Assembly (NCBI GenBank): GCA_963710975.1
Contig: CAVQCG010000005.1
Span: forward strand, 558,001 to 622,000
DNA from: JBBQXH01 sp963710975
GTDB lineage: Bacteria > Actinomycetota > Thermoleophilia > Gaiellales > Gaiellaceae
Direction: 5' to 3'
DNA length: 64,000 nt
This document shows positions 26,101 through 36,533 of the stretch, in pieces (position 1 is the first letter of the stretch; each line of letters starts with the position of its first letter). The notes below the pieces were generated by a model that saw nothing but the letters and a program-made list of their open reading frames with translations, made no database searches and had not been told where the DNA came from. The position numbers and the translations under genes are program-made.

Positions 26101-26765
26101 CGCCCCTCCGCCCGGGCTAGGCCAGGGCCTCGAAGCGTGGCCTGCTCACGGAGGAAGCCGCCGATCTTGTCGAGGACGTTCACCCTTCGCTCCGCAGCGA
26201 GGGCAGTGCCCCGAGCCGACGTGGGGAAGCTGATCGCCACCTGCCATCCGATTGCTGACCGCTGCAGCGCAAGTGCGTCGTCTCTGTCCGGGTCGGCGGC
26301 CCCGTAGAGCATCAGACGGGAGAGCCCGCCCCCACGCAGTTCCATCGGGTCCGCCCCGTCGAGAGGGCCCGGTGAAAACAAGACCAGTGAGTCGGGGAGT
26401 TCGAATGCCTCCTCCTCCCGGGCCCGCTCCACGGCGCGGAGCGCGAGAACGGCACCGTAGCCCGCAGCGACGACGCAGACGTGTCGCGCACCGCCACGGC
26501 GCGCGAGCGTCACGCCCAGGTCGACGTCGAGCTCCCCACGTGCGGGCACCCACGGGTCGGGGCCGTCGGATCCACCGTGGCCGCGCAGGTCGAGAGCGAG
26601 CACGGTCCAGCCGCTGCCGACGAAGCCGGGGCGAATCGGCAGCCACGCGTCGATGTCCTCGCCGACGTCGTGGACGAGCACAACCCACGTGCCGTCGCCC
26701 CGGACGCGCTCGCCACGAAGGGTGAACCCGTCAGCCGTCGTTGCCAGAACGGCTTCGACTGTCAT
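26079..26765 (-). CDS. Alpha/beta-fold protein lacking the nucleophile serine
   Basis: This 228-residue alpha/beta-hydrolase-like protein has VVLVHDVGEDIDAW and ALDLRGHGGSDGPDP, typical of the fold. The expected G-x-S-x-G elbow reads AAGYGA (in HVCVVAAGYGAVLALRA), so the catalytic serine is missing. A DP-rich stretch ADPDRDDAL stands where the acid is expected. It may be a binding or scaffolding protein rather than an esterase. ATG 26765 overlaps the end of the transporter ATPase by 35 bases, so it is the last gene of the peptide-transporter operon. Confidence 0.75.
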   Translation of the reverse strand: MTVEAVLATTADGFTLRGERVRGDGTWVVLVHDVGEDIDAWLPIRPGFVGSGWTVLALDLRGHGGSDGPDPWVPARGELDVDLGVTLARRGGARHVCVVAAGYGAVLALRAVERAREEEAFELPDSLVLFSPGPLDGADPMELRGGGLSRLMLYGAADPDRDDALALQRSAIGWQVAISFPTSARGTALAAERRVNVLDKIGGFLREQATLRGPGLARAEGRHQAETI

Positions 26766-27745
26766 CTCTCTCAGCTGCGATCGGCTCGTAGTTGAAGCAC
26801 GCGACACGATGATCCGGGCGCCCCGCGATGCCCTCGAGCGGCGGCACCTCCAAGCGGCAGCGGTCGATCACTCGGAAGCAGCGGCTCGCGAAGCGGCATG
26901 CCTCGGGTGGATCGACGGCGCTCGGAACGTCGCCTTCGAGCTTGATCCTCTTCTTGAACCGGCGCCGGGAGAGCGTCGGAACGGAGGAGAGAAGCGCCTG
27001 CGTGTACGGGTGCAGCGGGTTCTCGAAGATCTCCGCCGCAGGGCCCGTCTCGACGACCTTCCCGAGGTACATGACCGCCACGCGGTCGGCGACGTGCCGG
27101 ACGACTGACATGTCGTGCGAGATGAAGAGATACGTGAGACCGAAGCGCTCCTGCAGATCGGACAGGAGATTCAGGATCACGCTCTGCACCGAGACGTCGA
27201 GGGCGCTGACCGGCTCGTCGGCGATCAGGAACGTCGGGTCGACGGCGAGGGCGCGCGCGATCGAGATGCGCTGACGCTGCCCGCCCGAGAACTCGTGCGG
27301 GAACCGGCCGGCGGCGTCGGGCGAGAGCTCGACGAGATCGAGGACCTCGCGCACGCGGGCCGCCCGCTCGGTTTTCGTCATCCCCTCGCGGGACATCCCC
27401 TCGGACACGATCGCGTCGACCTTCATCCGAGGGTCGAGCGAGCCGTAGGGATCCTGAAAGACGAGCTGCGCCTGGCGTCGCAGGCTGCGCAGCTCGTCCT
27501 TCGACGCGTTCAGCACGTCAAGCCCCTGGAAGCGCACGCTGCCCTCGTCGGCCCGGATCAGCCTCAGGATCAGGCGTGCGAGCGTGCTCTTCCCGCAGCC
27601 GCTCTCGCCGACCAGTGCGACGGTCTCACCTTTCCTGACGTCGAGGTCGACCCCTGCGACGGCGTGCAGGAAGCTCGTCGGACGACCGAAGAAGTCCCGC
27701 GCGACCGCGAACCTCTTCTCGAGGCCCCGGACCTCAAGCAGTGGC

Positions 27746-27762
<17 letters not shown>
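26731..27762 (-). CDS. Oligopeptide/dipeptide ABC transporter ATPase, DppF-like
   Basis: This 343-residue ATPase has Walker A GESGCGKST, Q-loop LVFQDPYGSLDPRM, signature FSGGQRQRISIARAL, Walker B FLIADEPVSALD and H-loop ISHDMSVV. The C-terminal oligopeptide-transporter cysteine region reads CRFASRCFRVIDRC. It overlaps the DppD gene by 17 bases and powers import with it. Confidence 0.92.
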
Positions 27763-28779
<1,017 letters not shown>

Positions 28780-28780
<1 letters not shown>

Positions 28781-29697
28781 CAGTACCGCCGTAGCTTCGG
28801 GTCGAAGATGTCGCGCAGGCCGTCCCCGAGCGAGTTCAGCCCGAGCACGATCAGAGCGATCATCATTCCGGGAATCACCGCGGGCCAGAACGACACGGTC
28901 CAGTAGTTGCGCCCCTCCGCGACCATCGCGCCCAGGCTCGGGGTCGGCGGCTGGGCGCCGAGATTGATGAACGAGAAGCCTGCCTCGGCGATCACGGTCC
29001 AGGCGACGTAGTACGAGGCCATCACGAGCACGGTTCCCATCACGTTCGGGACCATGTGCCGCATCAGGATCCGCCAATCGGGAACCCCGAGCATCCGCGC
29101 CGCCTCGACGAACTCTCGCTCGGACAGCGTTTTGACCTGCGCGCGAATGATCCGCGCGAAGCCGGCCCAGAGGATGACCACGACGGCGATCACGACTCCC
29201 TTGAGCCCCTTGCCGATCATGCCCGCGACGATCACGGCAACGAGGAGGAGCGGGAACGCCCAGGTCAGATCGATCAGGCCGGAGATCGCGGTGTCCCTCC
29301 TGCCGCCGTAGTAGCCCGCGAGCGACCCGAACGCGAGGCCGATCACGATCACGACTGCCGTCACTCCGACGCCGATCAAGACCGCGATCCCGACCCCGCC
29401 GATCGTGCGCCACATCAGGTCCCGCCCGTACTGGTCGGTGCCGAGGAGGTGCGAGCTGCTGGGAGGCTGCAGCGCCTCGGCGAGACGCTGCTCCTCCCAG
29501 AGGTGATGGAGGCTCGGCGTGAGCAGGATCACCGCCCCGGCGAGACCGACGAGCAGGAAGAAGATCGTCAGGACGAGCCCGACGAGCGCCAGCTTGTTCG
29601 CCTTCAGCAGCGTGAACGCGTCCCGCAGGCGCCCCTCCTGACCCGCGGGGACGTTCTCGACGCCGGCGAGATCGACGACTGGCTCGCTAGTCGTCAT
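28780..29697 (-). CDS. Oligopeptide/dipeptide ABC transporter permease, DppC-like
   Basis: This 305-residue permease has the DppC hallmark HLLGTDQYGRDLMWRTIGG, six membrane segments and the EAA loop EAARMLGVPDWRILMRHMVPN. The N-terminal OppC-type segment is LLKANKLALVGLVLT. It is joined to both neighbours by TGATG overlaps. It forms the channel with the DppB-like protein. Confidence 0.93.
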
Positions 29698-30629
29698 CAG
29701 GTAACCCTCGCCCGATCACGGACGCGCGGGTCGACCAGCTGGTGAGCCACGTCCGCGAGGAAGTTCGAGAAGATCACGATCGCCGTGAACAGGAGCGCCA
29801 GCGTCTGGGCGAGCGCGTAGTCACGATTCGTGATCGAGTCGACGAACTGGAACCCGAGCCCCTCGTAGCGGAAGATCACCTCGACGATCAGCGTGTAGCC
29901 GAGGACGAGCGGGATCGTCACGCCGGCAAGCGCGATCACCGGCACGACCGCGTTGCGGAGCGAGTGGATCCAGAGGATCCGCTTCGAGGACAGACCCTTC
30001 GCGTTCAGCGTTCGGACGTAGTCCTTCGAGAGCTCCTCCAGGGTCGAAGAGCGCATCAGGCGCATGTTCACGGCCATCGACTCCATCGCGAGCACGACCG
30101 CGGGCAGGACGAGATGCTTGAAGCCTCCGGGCCCTGCCGGCGGCAGCCAGCCGAGCTTCACCGAGAACAGCTGGATCAGCAGCACCGCGAGGAAGAAGTT
30201 CGGGATCCCCATCCCGAGCACCGCCACGAAGCGCGCTGCCTGATCGGACGGCCTGTTGCGGCTCCAGGCCGCAATCAGGCCTAACGGGATCGCGAGCGCG
30301 TAGACGATCACGAGCGCGGACAGGCCGAGCTTCAGGGTCTTCGCGCCCGCGTCTTTGATCAGGTCCGTGATCTTCGCGCCGCTGACGAGCGAGCTGCCCG
30401 GGTCGCCGGTGACCACGTTCTTGATGAAGATGAAGTACTGCGTGGCCAGCGGCTCGTTCAGACCGAGGCGCTCCCTGACCTCGCTGACCAGCTGCTGGCC
30501 TCCGGTCACGCTCACGATCGACCCGGTGACGTCGCCGGGGGCGACCCGCAGACCGTAGAAGATCAGGATCGAGGCGATCAGGAGCAGCAGCAGCGCATAC
30601 AGGAAGCGGCGGAGGATGAACTTGGCCAT
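29697..30629 (-). CDS. Oligopeptide/dipeptide ABC transporter permease, DppB-like
   Basis: This 310-residue permease begins MAKFILRRFLYALLLLLIAS, typical of DppB, and ends RDRARVT. It carries the periplasmic-type loop with ERLGLNEPLATQYFIFIKN and the cytoplasmic loop STLEELSKDYVRTLNAKGLS. The gene starts 54 bases after the binding-protein stop. Substrate is set mainly by the binding protein. Families of this type import di- and oligopeptides, opines, nickel or glutathione. Confidence 0.93.
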   Translation of the reverse strand: MAKFILRRFLYALLLLLIASILIFYGLRVAPGDVTGSIVSVTGGQQLVSEVRERLGLNEPLATQYFIFIKNVVTGDPGSSLVSGAKITDLIKDAGAKTLKLGLSALVIVYALAIPLGLIAAWSRNRPSDQAARFVAVLGMGIPNFFLAVLLIQLFSVKLGWLPPAGPGGFKHLVLPAVVLAMESMAVNMRLMRSSTLEELSKDYVRTLNAKGLSSKRILWIHSLRNAVVPVIALAGVTIPLVLGYTLIVEVIFRYEGLGFQFVDSITNRDYALAQTLALLFTAIVIFSNFLADVAHQLVDPRVRDRARVT

Positions 30630-30683
30630 CGGAACGCAAGGTGGTGGGCGGCCTCACGGCCGCCCACCACCGTCAGCACGAGG

Positions 30684-32508
30684 TCAGGACGCGATCCAGA
30701 CGTCGTTGTAGAGCGGGTAGAGCATCGACTGGAACGGCGCGTAGCCCATCACGTTCTTCTGGGCGACCCAGACGTCGTTGCGGGTCAGGATCGGGATCTC
30801 GGGCAGCTGCTCGGCCCAGGCGAGCTGGAACGCGCGCGCAGCCGCCTCGAGCGTCTCGATGTCCGGCGCGGTCTGCCACTGCTCCACCGCCGCTGCGATA
30901 TCGGGCAGGTCGCCGTTGAAGGCCTTGCTCGGGAAGGCCTGGAAGTAGATCAGCAGGTCGACCGGCGACGACCAGAGCCACTCGAACGTCCAGGCGTCGA
31001 CCGTGTCCGCCTTCTCGGGGGCGCCGGCCGCCGCGACGATCCCGAAGTACTCCGCGGCGTCGGGGACGTTCAGCTTCATCTCGACACCGACGTCGGCGAG
31101 CATCGGAACGATCGCCTGGTCGATCGCCGCGGTCGTCGGCTGGTAGAGGTCGTTGCTGGTGACGGTGAAGGAGAGCTTCTGTCCACCCTTCTCGCGGATC
31201 CCGCCAGCCCCCTCGGTCCAACCGGCGCCGTCGAGCAGCGACTTCGCCTGCTCGGGATCGAACTGGTTGAACTGCTCGACGCCGGAGTCGTACCACTTGT
31301 AGTTCGACGCGATCGGCCCGTAGGTGGCAACCGCCTGACCGAAGAAGATCGAGTCCACGAGCGCCTGGCGGTCGATCGCCATGGAGATGGCCTGCCGGAC
31401 GTTGACGTCGTCGAAGCCGTACTTCGTCTGCCCGTGGTTTAGCCCCAGGAAGTAGTTCGAGAGGCTCGGGAAGCTCGTGACAACGAGGTCCGAGTTGGCC
31501 TGCAGCCTCTCCGTATCCTGCGGCGCCGGGTTCTTCACGACGTTGACCGTTCCGCCCTCGATCTCGTTTGCACGCTGCCCGGCCTCGAGGATCGGCACCC
31601 ACTTGACCGAGTCGAGATAGGCGGGGCCCGGGTTCGTGACGTACGGGATGTTCGTGCCCGGATACTCGTCCCAGCGGTTCACGACGACCTCGGTGCCCGG
31701 CTGGTAGCTCGAGAACGTAAAGGGCCCGGTGCCGTCGGCACCGGCGGTGCCGTAGGTTCCGTCCGGTGCGACCCCGAGCTTCCTCCGCGTGACGAGATTC
31801 ACGATCACCGAGTTCTCGGTCGCGAGCGTCTCCGGGAACGCCGTGAACGGCGCCTTCATCGTGACGACGACGGTCGTCGGGTCGGACGCCGTTGCGTTTT
31901 CGACCGTCGGCCAGAAGATCGAGTTCTGCCCGGGCCCGTCCGCGTTCTTGGGCTTCTCGGTGCCATCGCTCCGGAAGGCGTTGAAGTTTTCCGCGACCAT
32001 CTGCGCGTCGACCGCTGCTCCCGAATGGAACACGCGACCCGCTGGGAGCGTGAACGTCCACGTGAGCAGATCGTCGGAGACAGTCCACGAGTCGAAGAGC
32101 GCCGGCTGGTAGGCTCCGTCCGCGTCGCGCACGAGCGGGAACTCGTACAGCGCGACGAACGCCGGGTCGTCCCAGGTCGTTAAACACCGGGTCCAGCACT
32201 GCGAAGTCGCGGTCGTAGCCCTCGATCAGCGTCCCGCCCTTGACGGGCTCGGCGGCCGCCCCGGTCGTGGCCGCTGCCGTGCTCTCGCCCCCGCCTGCCG
32301 TATCCGCCGCGGTATCTGCGCTGCTTCCGCCGCCCCCGCAGGCCGCGAGTAGAGCTCCGGCTGCGCCCAGGGAGATCCCGAACGCCGCGGATCGCTGGAA
32401 GAACGCGCGCCTGCTGATCCGGCGGGCCGTGTACTCCTCGATCAGGTTCTCGATTCTGTCCGGATCCTCGTGCTGGCTCACCTCACTGCCCTCCTCGCGT
32501 TCCCGCAT
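30684..32508 (-). CDS. Peptide ABC transporter substrate-binding lipoprotein, Tat-exported (frame break)
   Basis: This family-5 binding protein of about 607 residues is the cognate receptor of the DppBCDF-like genes that follow. The N-terminus holds a twin-arginine motif (SRRAFFQRS) and a lipobox LLAAC, so it is probably folded before export and then lipid-anchored. GTGPFTFSSYQPG and DDVNVRQAISMAIDRQALV are family landmarks. The frame changes near 32178 (DPVFN to TWDDPAFVALYEFP), consistent with one extra base. Starts are ATG 32508 or GTG 32481 (GAGGAGG upstream). A palindromic operator lies 65 bases before ATG 32508. Confidence 0.88.
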
Positions 32509-32572
32509 GTCAATGTTCCCTTCAGACGCTCATCGGCCGTTGTTGTTGGAGCAATGGAAAACCGGGCGGTGG

Positions 32573-32586
32573 GAAAATCGTTTTTC
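32573..32586. promoter_or_regulatory. Putative LacI-family operator, site B
   Basis: GAAAATCGTTTTTC is the exact reverse complement of site A at 24424-24437. It lies in the gap between the LacI-type gene stop (32625) and the binding-protein start (32508), about 65 bases upstream of the transporter operon. An AT-rich block in GC-rich DNA, centred on CG, is the usual form of LacI/GalR operators. Confidence 0.75.
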
Positions 32587-32624
32587 TTCTCGGGAGGGCA
32601 TCATCTCGTCCAGCCAACGGTGTG

Positions 32625-33650
32625 TCAAGGCCCCGGGGGACCGGTCGACGCGCGGCTGACGAGAACCGGCGCTGTCCGGGCGACGACGCTGCGCGGATGC
32701 TCTCCGTCCACGATCCGCAGGAGAGCATGCACGCCCGCCTCGGCCATCTCATCGAGTGGCATGTGAACTGTCGTGAGCGGCGGGTCGAGGTACCGTGCGA
32801 TCGGCGACTCACTGAAGGACATCATCGAAATATCCTCGGGTAGCCGGAGGGCACTCTGCCGCACAGCGGCAAGTGCGGGGACAGCTCCAGTCGGACTCCA
32901 GACGATCAGAGCAGTCGGTCGCGGGCGCCGCCCGAGCAGATCTTCGGTCGCTCGAAAGACCGCTTCAGCCTCGATCGCACACGGTCGGACGAACTCCGAC
33001 CGAATCGGAAGACCAGCCGCGCGCATGCCGGCTCGGAATCCGGCGAGGCGCCTGCTTGCTGGGTCGATTCTCACCGGACCCGCCACGTAGCCGATCTGCG
33101 TATGTCCGAGCCCGACCAGATGGTCAACGGCCATCCGCATGCCCCGAGCGTCATCGACGCTCGCACTGGGCCCCGCGCCACGAACACGACGGTGGAGAAG
33201 GACGAACGGGAGGCCTTCCTGTCTCAGCTCCCGCACGAACTTGTCATTCACGAGAATGCTCGCGATGAGGAGTCCATCCACGCGACGCTCGTAGAGAAGA
33301 CGACTATAGGCCTCTCCCCGACCCACGAAGTCGGCGGTGTCGGCTATCAACGTCAGGTATCCGGCGGCGGCCGCCGCGCGCTCCACTGCGATGAGGATCT
33401 CTGCGTTGTCGTAGTAGAACGAGAGATTGATGATGATCCCGATGGTCATCGTGCGGGAGAGCCGGAGGCCACGGGCCATCGCATTGGGCCGGTAGTTCAG
33501 GGTTTCCGCAGCGTGGAGGATCCGTTCCCGCGTCTCGGGCCGGATCGAGACGGTCGGGTCGCCGTTCAGGACACGCGAGGCGATGGACGTGCCAACGCCC
33601 GCCAGGTTGGCAACGTCCGCGAGCCGGACAGCCCTACCGGTTGTCGCCAT
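32625..33650 (-). CDS. LacI-family transcriptional regulator
   Basis: This 341-residue regulator has an N-terminal LacI helix-turn-helix (VRLADVANLAGVGTSIASRVLNG, with hinge LNYRPNAMARGLR) and a periplasmic-binding-like effector domain (GIIINLSFYYDNAEILIAVE, VDGLLIAS, GYVAGPVRIDPASRRLAGF). ATG 33650 places the HTH near residue 10. It lies at the end of a block with an SDR, an MBL protein and a small ORF, and just before the transporter operon. It is the only local-type repressor in the catabolic locus, so it is the natural candidate to bind sites A-D and respond to the substrate or an intermediate. Confidence 0.9.
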   Translation of the reverse strand: MATTGRAVRLADVANLAGVGTSIASRVLNGDPTVSIRPETRERILHAAETLNYRPNAMARGLRLSRTMTIGIIINLSFYYDNAEILIAVERAAAAAGYLTLIADTADFVGRGEAYSRLLYERRVDGLLIASILVNDKFVRELRQEGLPFVLLHRRVRGAGPSASVDDARGMRMAVDHLVGLGHTQIGYVAGPVRIDPASRRLAGFRAGMRAAGLPIRSEFVRPCAIEAEAVFRATEDLLGRRPRPTALIVWSPTGAVPALAAVRQSALRLPEDISMMSFSESPIARYLDPPLTTVHMPLDEMAEAGVHALLRIVDGEHPRSVVARTAPVLVSRASTGPPGP

Positions 33651-33670
33651 TGGCCGGTGAGGGCCAGCTG

Positions 33671-33811
33671 CTAGAACCCGAGCCCGGCAGACGCGTGAAG
33701 GTGGAATGCCATGCGCGCAGTTTCGTGGATCTCCCACCGGGTCTTGATGCCCTCGGGGACACCGTTGCACTGCTTCCCGTCGCCGGAGTGGTGGGCCGTC
33801 TGCTGAGCCAT
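33671..33811 (-). CDS. Small protein, 46 residues, histidine-containing
   Basis: ATG 33811 follows a good AAAGGAG and opens a 46-residue frame ending at 33671: MAQQTAHHSGDGKQCNG at the start, TRWEIHETARMAFHLHASAG near the end. It lies between the MBL and LacI-type genes, in the same direction. No family is recognised. The clear ribosome-binding site, suitable spacing and place in the operon make it more likely real than chance. Confidence 0.5.
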   Translation of the reverse strand: MAQQTAHHSGDGKQCNGVPEGIKTRWEIHETARMAFHLHASAGLGF

Positions 33812-33829
33812 CGAAACTCCTTTCCCTCC

Positions 33830-34573
33830 TTACCTGAGGAGGTCCCTCGGAAGACCGATTCGATTGAACTCGCGCGCGGCCACCTCGGCATGCCTACGAC
33901 CATCTCGGAGCGAGATCATGTGGTGGCCAGGGAGCAAGGCGTCGAACTCGAGCTCAGCGATCCTGTTACACGACGCAGCGTACTGCTGCAGGTTCGAGTC
34001 GGGAACGTTCTGAAGAATGATTGCCCCACCCCAGAAGACGCAATCCGACGAGAACAGATAGGTGCGGTCACGACCTTCGAGACGCAGGCAGTAGTGCCCG
34101 TTGCAATGACCGGGCGTCGCGATCGTCTGGAGCTCGAGCTCGCCCACTGGAATGCGGAGGTTGTCCCCGAACTCCACGTCGACGTCGGCCGGCTCCCACT
34201 CGTAGTCGGCCGGGTAGAAACCGAAGGTCTTTGCCCAGTTGAGTCCGATCTGATCTGCGTCCGCGATCCGGATCGTCGGGGCTGCTTCGACCCCTGCGTA
34301 CAACGCCCCTCCCGTTGCGCGCTTCATCGGGGCAGCACCGCCGGCGTGATCCGCGTGGTAATGGGTGATGAAGATCTTGCCGATCCTGGACGGGTCAAAG
34401 CCGTCCCCCCGGATCTTCTCGAGGATCTCGTCCGTTCCCGGGCCGAACCCTGCATCGATCAGGGCGAGTTCGTCGCCCCCGTCGATCAGATACGTGTGGC
34501 AGTCGAGCCGATGGGTGAGATTGAACCCGTAGTCCCCGCCGCCGACGAGGTAAACATCGTCGGTGAGCTTCAC
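33830..34573 (-). CDS. Metallo-beta-lactamase-fold hydrolase
   Basis: This 247-residue MBL-fold protein has the zinc motif ITHYHADHAGG, TPGHCNGHYCLRL, FSSDCVFWGG and LPGHHMISLRDGRRH near the end. It begins VKLTDDVYLVGGGDYG, as the paralogue at 12872 begins MRLTDDVVLVGGG. GTG 34573 overlaps the SDR stop in GTGA. Three SDR/MBL or MBL-containing operons within 23 kb point to a repeated hydrolysis step on related intermediates (inference). Confidence 0.88.
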   Translation of the reverse strand: MKLTDDVYLVGGGDYGFNLTHRLDCHTYLIDGGDELALIDAGFGPGTDEILEKIRGDGFDPSRIGKIFITHYHADHAGGAAPMKRATGGALYAGVEAAPTIRIADADQIGLNWAKTFGFYPADYEWEPADVDVEFGDNLRIPVGELELQTIATPGHCNGHYCLRLEGRDRTYLFSSDCVFWGGAIILQNVPDSNLQQYAASCNRIAELEFDALLPGHHMISLRDGRRHAEVAAREFNRIGLPRDLLR

Positions 34574-35364
34574 GACGGGGGAACCGAGTAGACGTGTGCG
34601 GTCAGACCACCATCGACCACCAGGTTGACGCCCGTGATGTAGGAGGCGTCGTCGGATGCGAGGAACGAGAACGCAGAAGCCATGTCCTCGGGGCTTCCCA
34701 GCCGACCCATCGGAACGACCGGAAACCCCTCCCGGCGCCACTTCTCCATCAACTCAGCACCCACGAGATCGACCGATTGCTGTGTGTCGCTCGGACCGGG
34801 ACTGATGCAGTTGACGCGTATCCCGTACTCGACGAGTTCGAGTGCCATGGTCTTCACGAGATTCGCAGTCCCGGCCTTCGCAGCGCAGTAATGAGAGAAC
34901 TTCGGCGATCCGCCGAGCGAGGAGATCGACGCAGTGTAGAGAATGACGCCGCCCTGGCCCGTGGCAACCATTGTCCGGGCAGCACGCTGTCCGATTGCGA
35001 ACGACGCGGTCAAGTTGACCGAGACGACTCGCAACCACGACTCGTCCTTCATCTCGAGGAACGGCTCCTCGCTCCAGGCAGCGGCGTTCGAGATCACCAC
35101 GTCAAGCCGGCCAGAGTCATCGAATGCCTCGCTGACGGCACGGTCGCACTCATCGATCTCCGAGAGCTCTGCCTTGATCGTCCCAGCGGTCGCTCCGGCG
35201 GCGGCGACTTCTCCGGCCACGCTGTCGAGGCGATCCTGGAGGCGGTCGACGAGATAGATCCGCTTCGCGCCCTCGCGGGCGAAGCGCAAGGCCGCCGCCC
35301 GACCCATTCCGCTACCGCCCCCGGTGATCATCACCGTCTTGCCAGTGTGCCGTTCGGCGTCCAA
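34570..35364 (-). CDS. Short-chain dehydrogenase/reductase (SNAA variant subgroup)
   Basis: This 264-residue SDR has TGGGSGMG, ISNAAAW, YTASISS and YCAAK, ending NLVVDGGLTAHVYSVPPS, and is a third relative of the SDRs at 12057 and 14159. I chose TTG 35364 because GGGAGGAG lies six bases upstream and no other in-frame start has a Shine-Dalgarno. It leads the block SDR, MBL, small ORF, LacI-type regulator, with the perfect palindrome at 35384-35399 just ahead of the ribosome-binding site. Confidence 0.87.
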   Translation of the reverse strand: MDAERHTGKTVMITGGGSGMGRAAALRFAREGAKRIYLVDRLQDRLDSVAGEVAAAGATAGTIKAELSEIDECDRAVSEAFDDSGRLDVVISNAAAWSEEPFLEMKDESWLRVVSVNLTASFAIGQRAARTMVATGQGGVILYTASISSLGGSPKFSHYCAAKAGTANLVKTMALELVEYGIRVNCISPGPSDTQQSVDLVGAELMEKWRREGFPVVPMGRLGSPEDMASAFSFLASDDASYITGVNLVVDGGLTAHVYSVPPS

Positions 35365-35383
35365 ATCGGGCTCCTCCCGCCAT

Positions 35384-35399
35384 GAAAAATCGATTTTTC
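35384..35399. promoter_or_regulatory. Putative LacI-family operator, site C
   Basis: GAAAAATCGATTTTTC is a perfect 16-bp palindrome between the SDR start (35364) and the aldo/keto reductase start (35494). It is one base longer per half than sites A, B and D but has the same A-tract, CG centre and T-tract. It lies about 20 bases before the SDR start codon, so binding would block transcription of the SDR block, including the LacI-type gene itself (autoregulation, inferred). Confidence 0.75.
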
Positions 35400-35493
35400 T
35401 TCGTGGACGATCTTTGCGCGAGGCATGAATCCTGTCAAGCGACCCAGGGACGACGTCGGTCACGGGGCGGCCGGGCCGAGGTAGCCTCACCGC

Positions 35494-36492
35494 ATGGAAG
35501 CGCGGAGTCTCGGACGCCACGGCCTCGTCGTCTCAGCGATCGGGCTCGGCTGCATGGGCATGTCCGAGTTCTACGGGACACCCGACGAGCGAGAAGCGAT
35601 CCGGACGATCCATCGCGCGATCGACCTCGGAATCACGCTCCTGGACACGGCCGACATGTACGGCGTCGGTGCGAACGAGCTCCTGCTCGGCGAAGGGCTG
35701 CACAGCCGCCGCGACGAGATCGTCCTTGCGACGAAGTTCGGGATCGTGCGCACCGACGACCCGGCTGTCCGGAGCATCAGCGGGCGGCCCGAGTATGTCC
35801 GGGAGGCCTGTGACGCGAGCCTCAGGCGGCTCGGCGTCGACGTAATCGACCTGTACCAGTGCCACCGAGTCGATCCCGACACGCCGATAGAGGAGACGGT
35901 CGGCGCCATGGCCGAGCTCGTCGAGGCAGGCAAGGTGCGCTACCTCGGCCTGTCCGAGGCGCAGCCCTCCGACCTACGCCGGGCGGCCGCCGTGGCTCCG
36001 ATCTCGACCCTGCAGAGCGAGTACTCGCTCTTCGAGCGCAGCCTCGAGGACGAGATTCTCGACGTCTGCGAGGAGCTCGGAATCGGGATCCTCCCGTACT
36101 CGCCGCTCGGCCGAGGGATCCTGACCGGCAGACTGAGCCCTCCGGAGGATCTCGAGGAGGGTGACATCCGCCGCGAGTGGCCGCGATTCCACGGCGAGAA
36201 TCGTGCCCAGAATGATGCGTTGGTGGCGGCGCTCGAGGCGATTGCGGCCGAGAAGAGCTGCACGGCCGGACAGCTCGCGCTCGCCTGGCTTCTTGCCAAG
36301 CGCCCCTGGATCGTCCCGATTCCCGGCACGAAACGGATGGCATATGTCGAGGAGAATGCGGCCGCGGCCGACGTCGATCTCACCGTCGACGACGTCGTCC
36401 GAATCGAGGCGGCGGTGCCACGCGAGGCGGTTGCCGGAGAGCGCTACCCGGCGGACCGGATGCCTACATGGACGTCCCCGCCACTCGCCTGA
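35494..36492 (+). CDS. Aldo/keto reductase
   Basis: This 332-residue NADPH-dependent reductase has GLGCMGMSEFYGTPD, the catalytic aspartate-tyrosine region LLDTADMYGVGANE, the lysine in LATKFGI, the histidine in YQCHRVDPDTPIEE and the cofactor segment IVPIPGTKRMAYVEEN. It is of the AKR11/13 type common in actinobacteria. It faces away from the SDR operon across 129 bases that hold site C, so it might share that control. The native substrate is unknown. Confidence 0.92.
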   Translation: MEARSLGRHGLVVSAIGLGCMGMSEFYGTPDEREAIRTIHRAIDLGITLLDTADMYGVGANELLLGEGLHSRRDEIVLATKFGIVRTDDPAVRSISGRPEYVREACDASLRRLGVDVIDLYQCHRVDPDTPIEETVGAMAELVEAGKVRYLGLSEAQPSDLRRAAAVAPISTLQSEYSLFERSLEDEILDVCEELGIGILPYSPLGRGILTGRLSPPEDLEEGDIRREWPRFHGENRAQNDALVAALEAIAAEKSCTAGQLALAWLLAKRPWIVPIPGTKRMAYVEENAAAADVDLTVDDVVRIEAAVPREAVAGERYPADRMPTWTSPPLA

Positions 36493-36498
36493 ACCGGC

Positions 36499-36512
36499 TT
36501 GATGCGCATCAA
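36499..36512. other. Perfect 14-bp palindrome between convergent genes
   Basis: TTGATGCGCATCAA lies in the 41-base gap between the aldo/keto reductase stop and the PhyH-type gene stop. It may be part of a short termination stem for both genes or a protein-binding site. No T-run follows. Confidence 0.35.
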
Positions 36513-36533
36513 CTCACGACGGGGACCTCGGGG

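Noticed and set aside
26371..26385. GTGAAAACAAG as a possible further operator
   Set aside because: No second half-site and no CG centre; it is inside a coding region far from any operon start.
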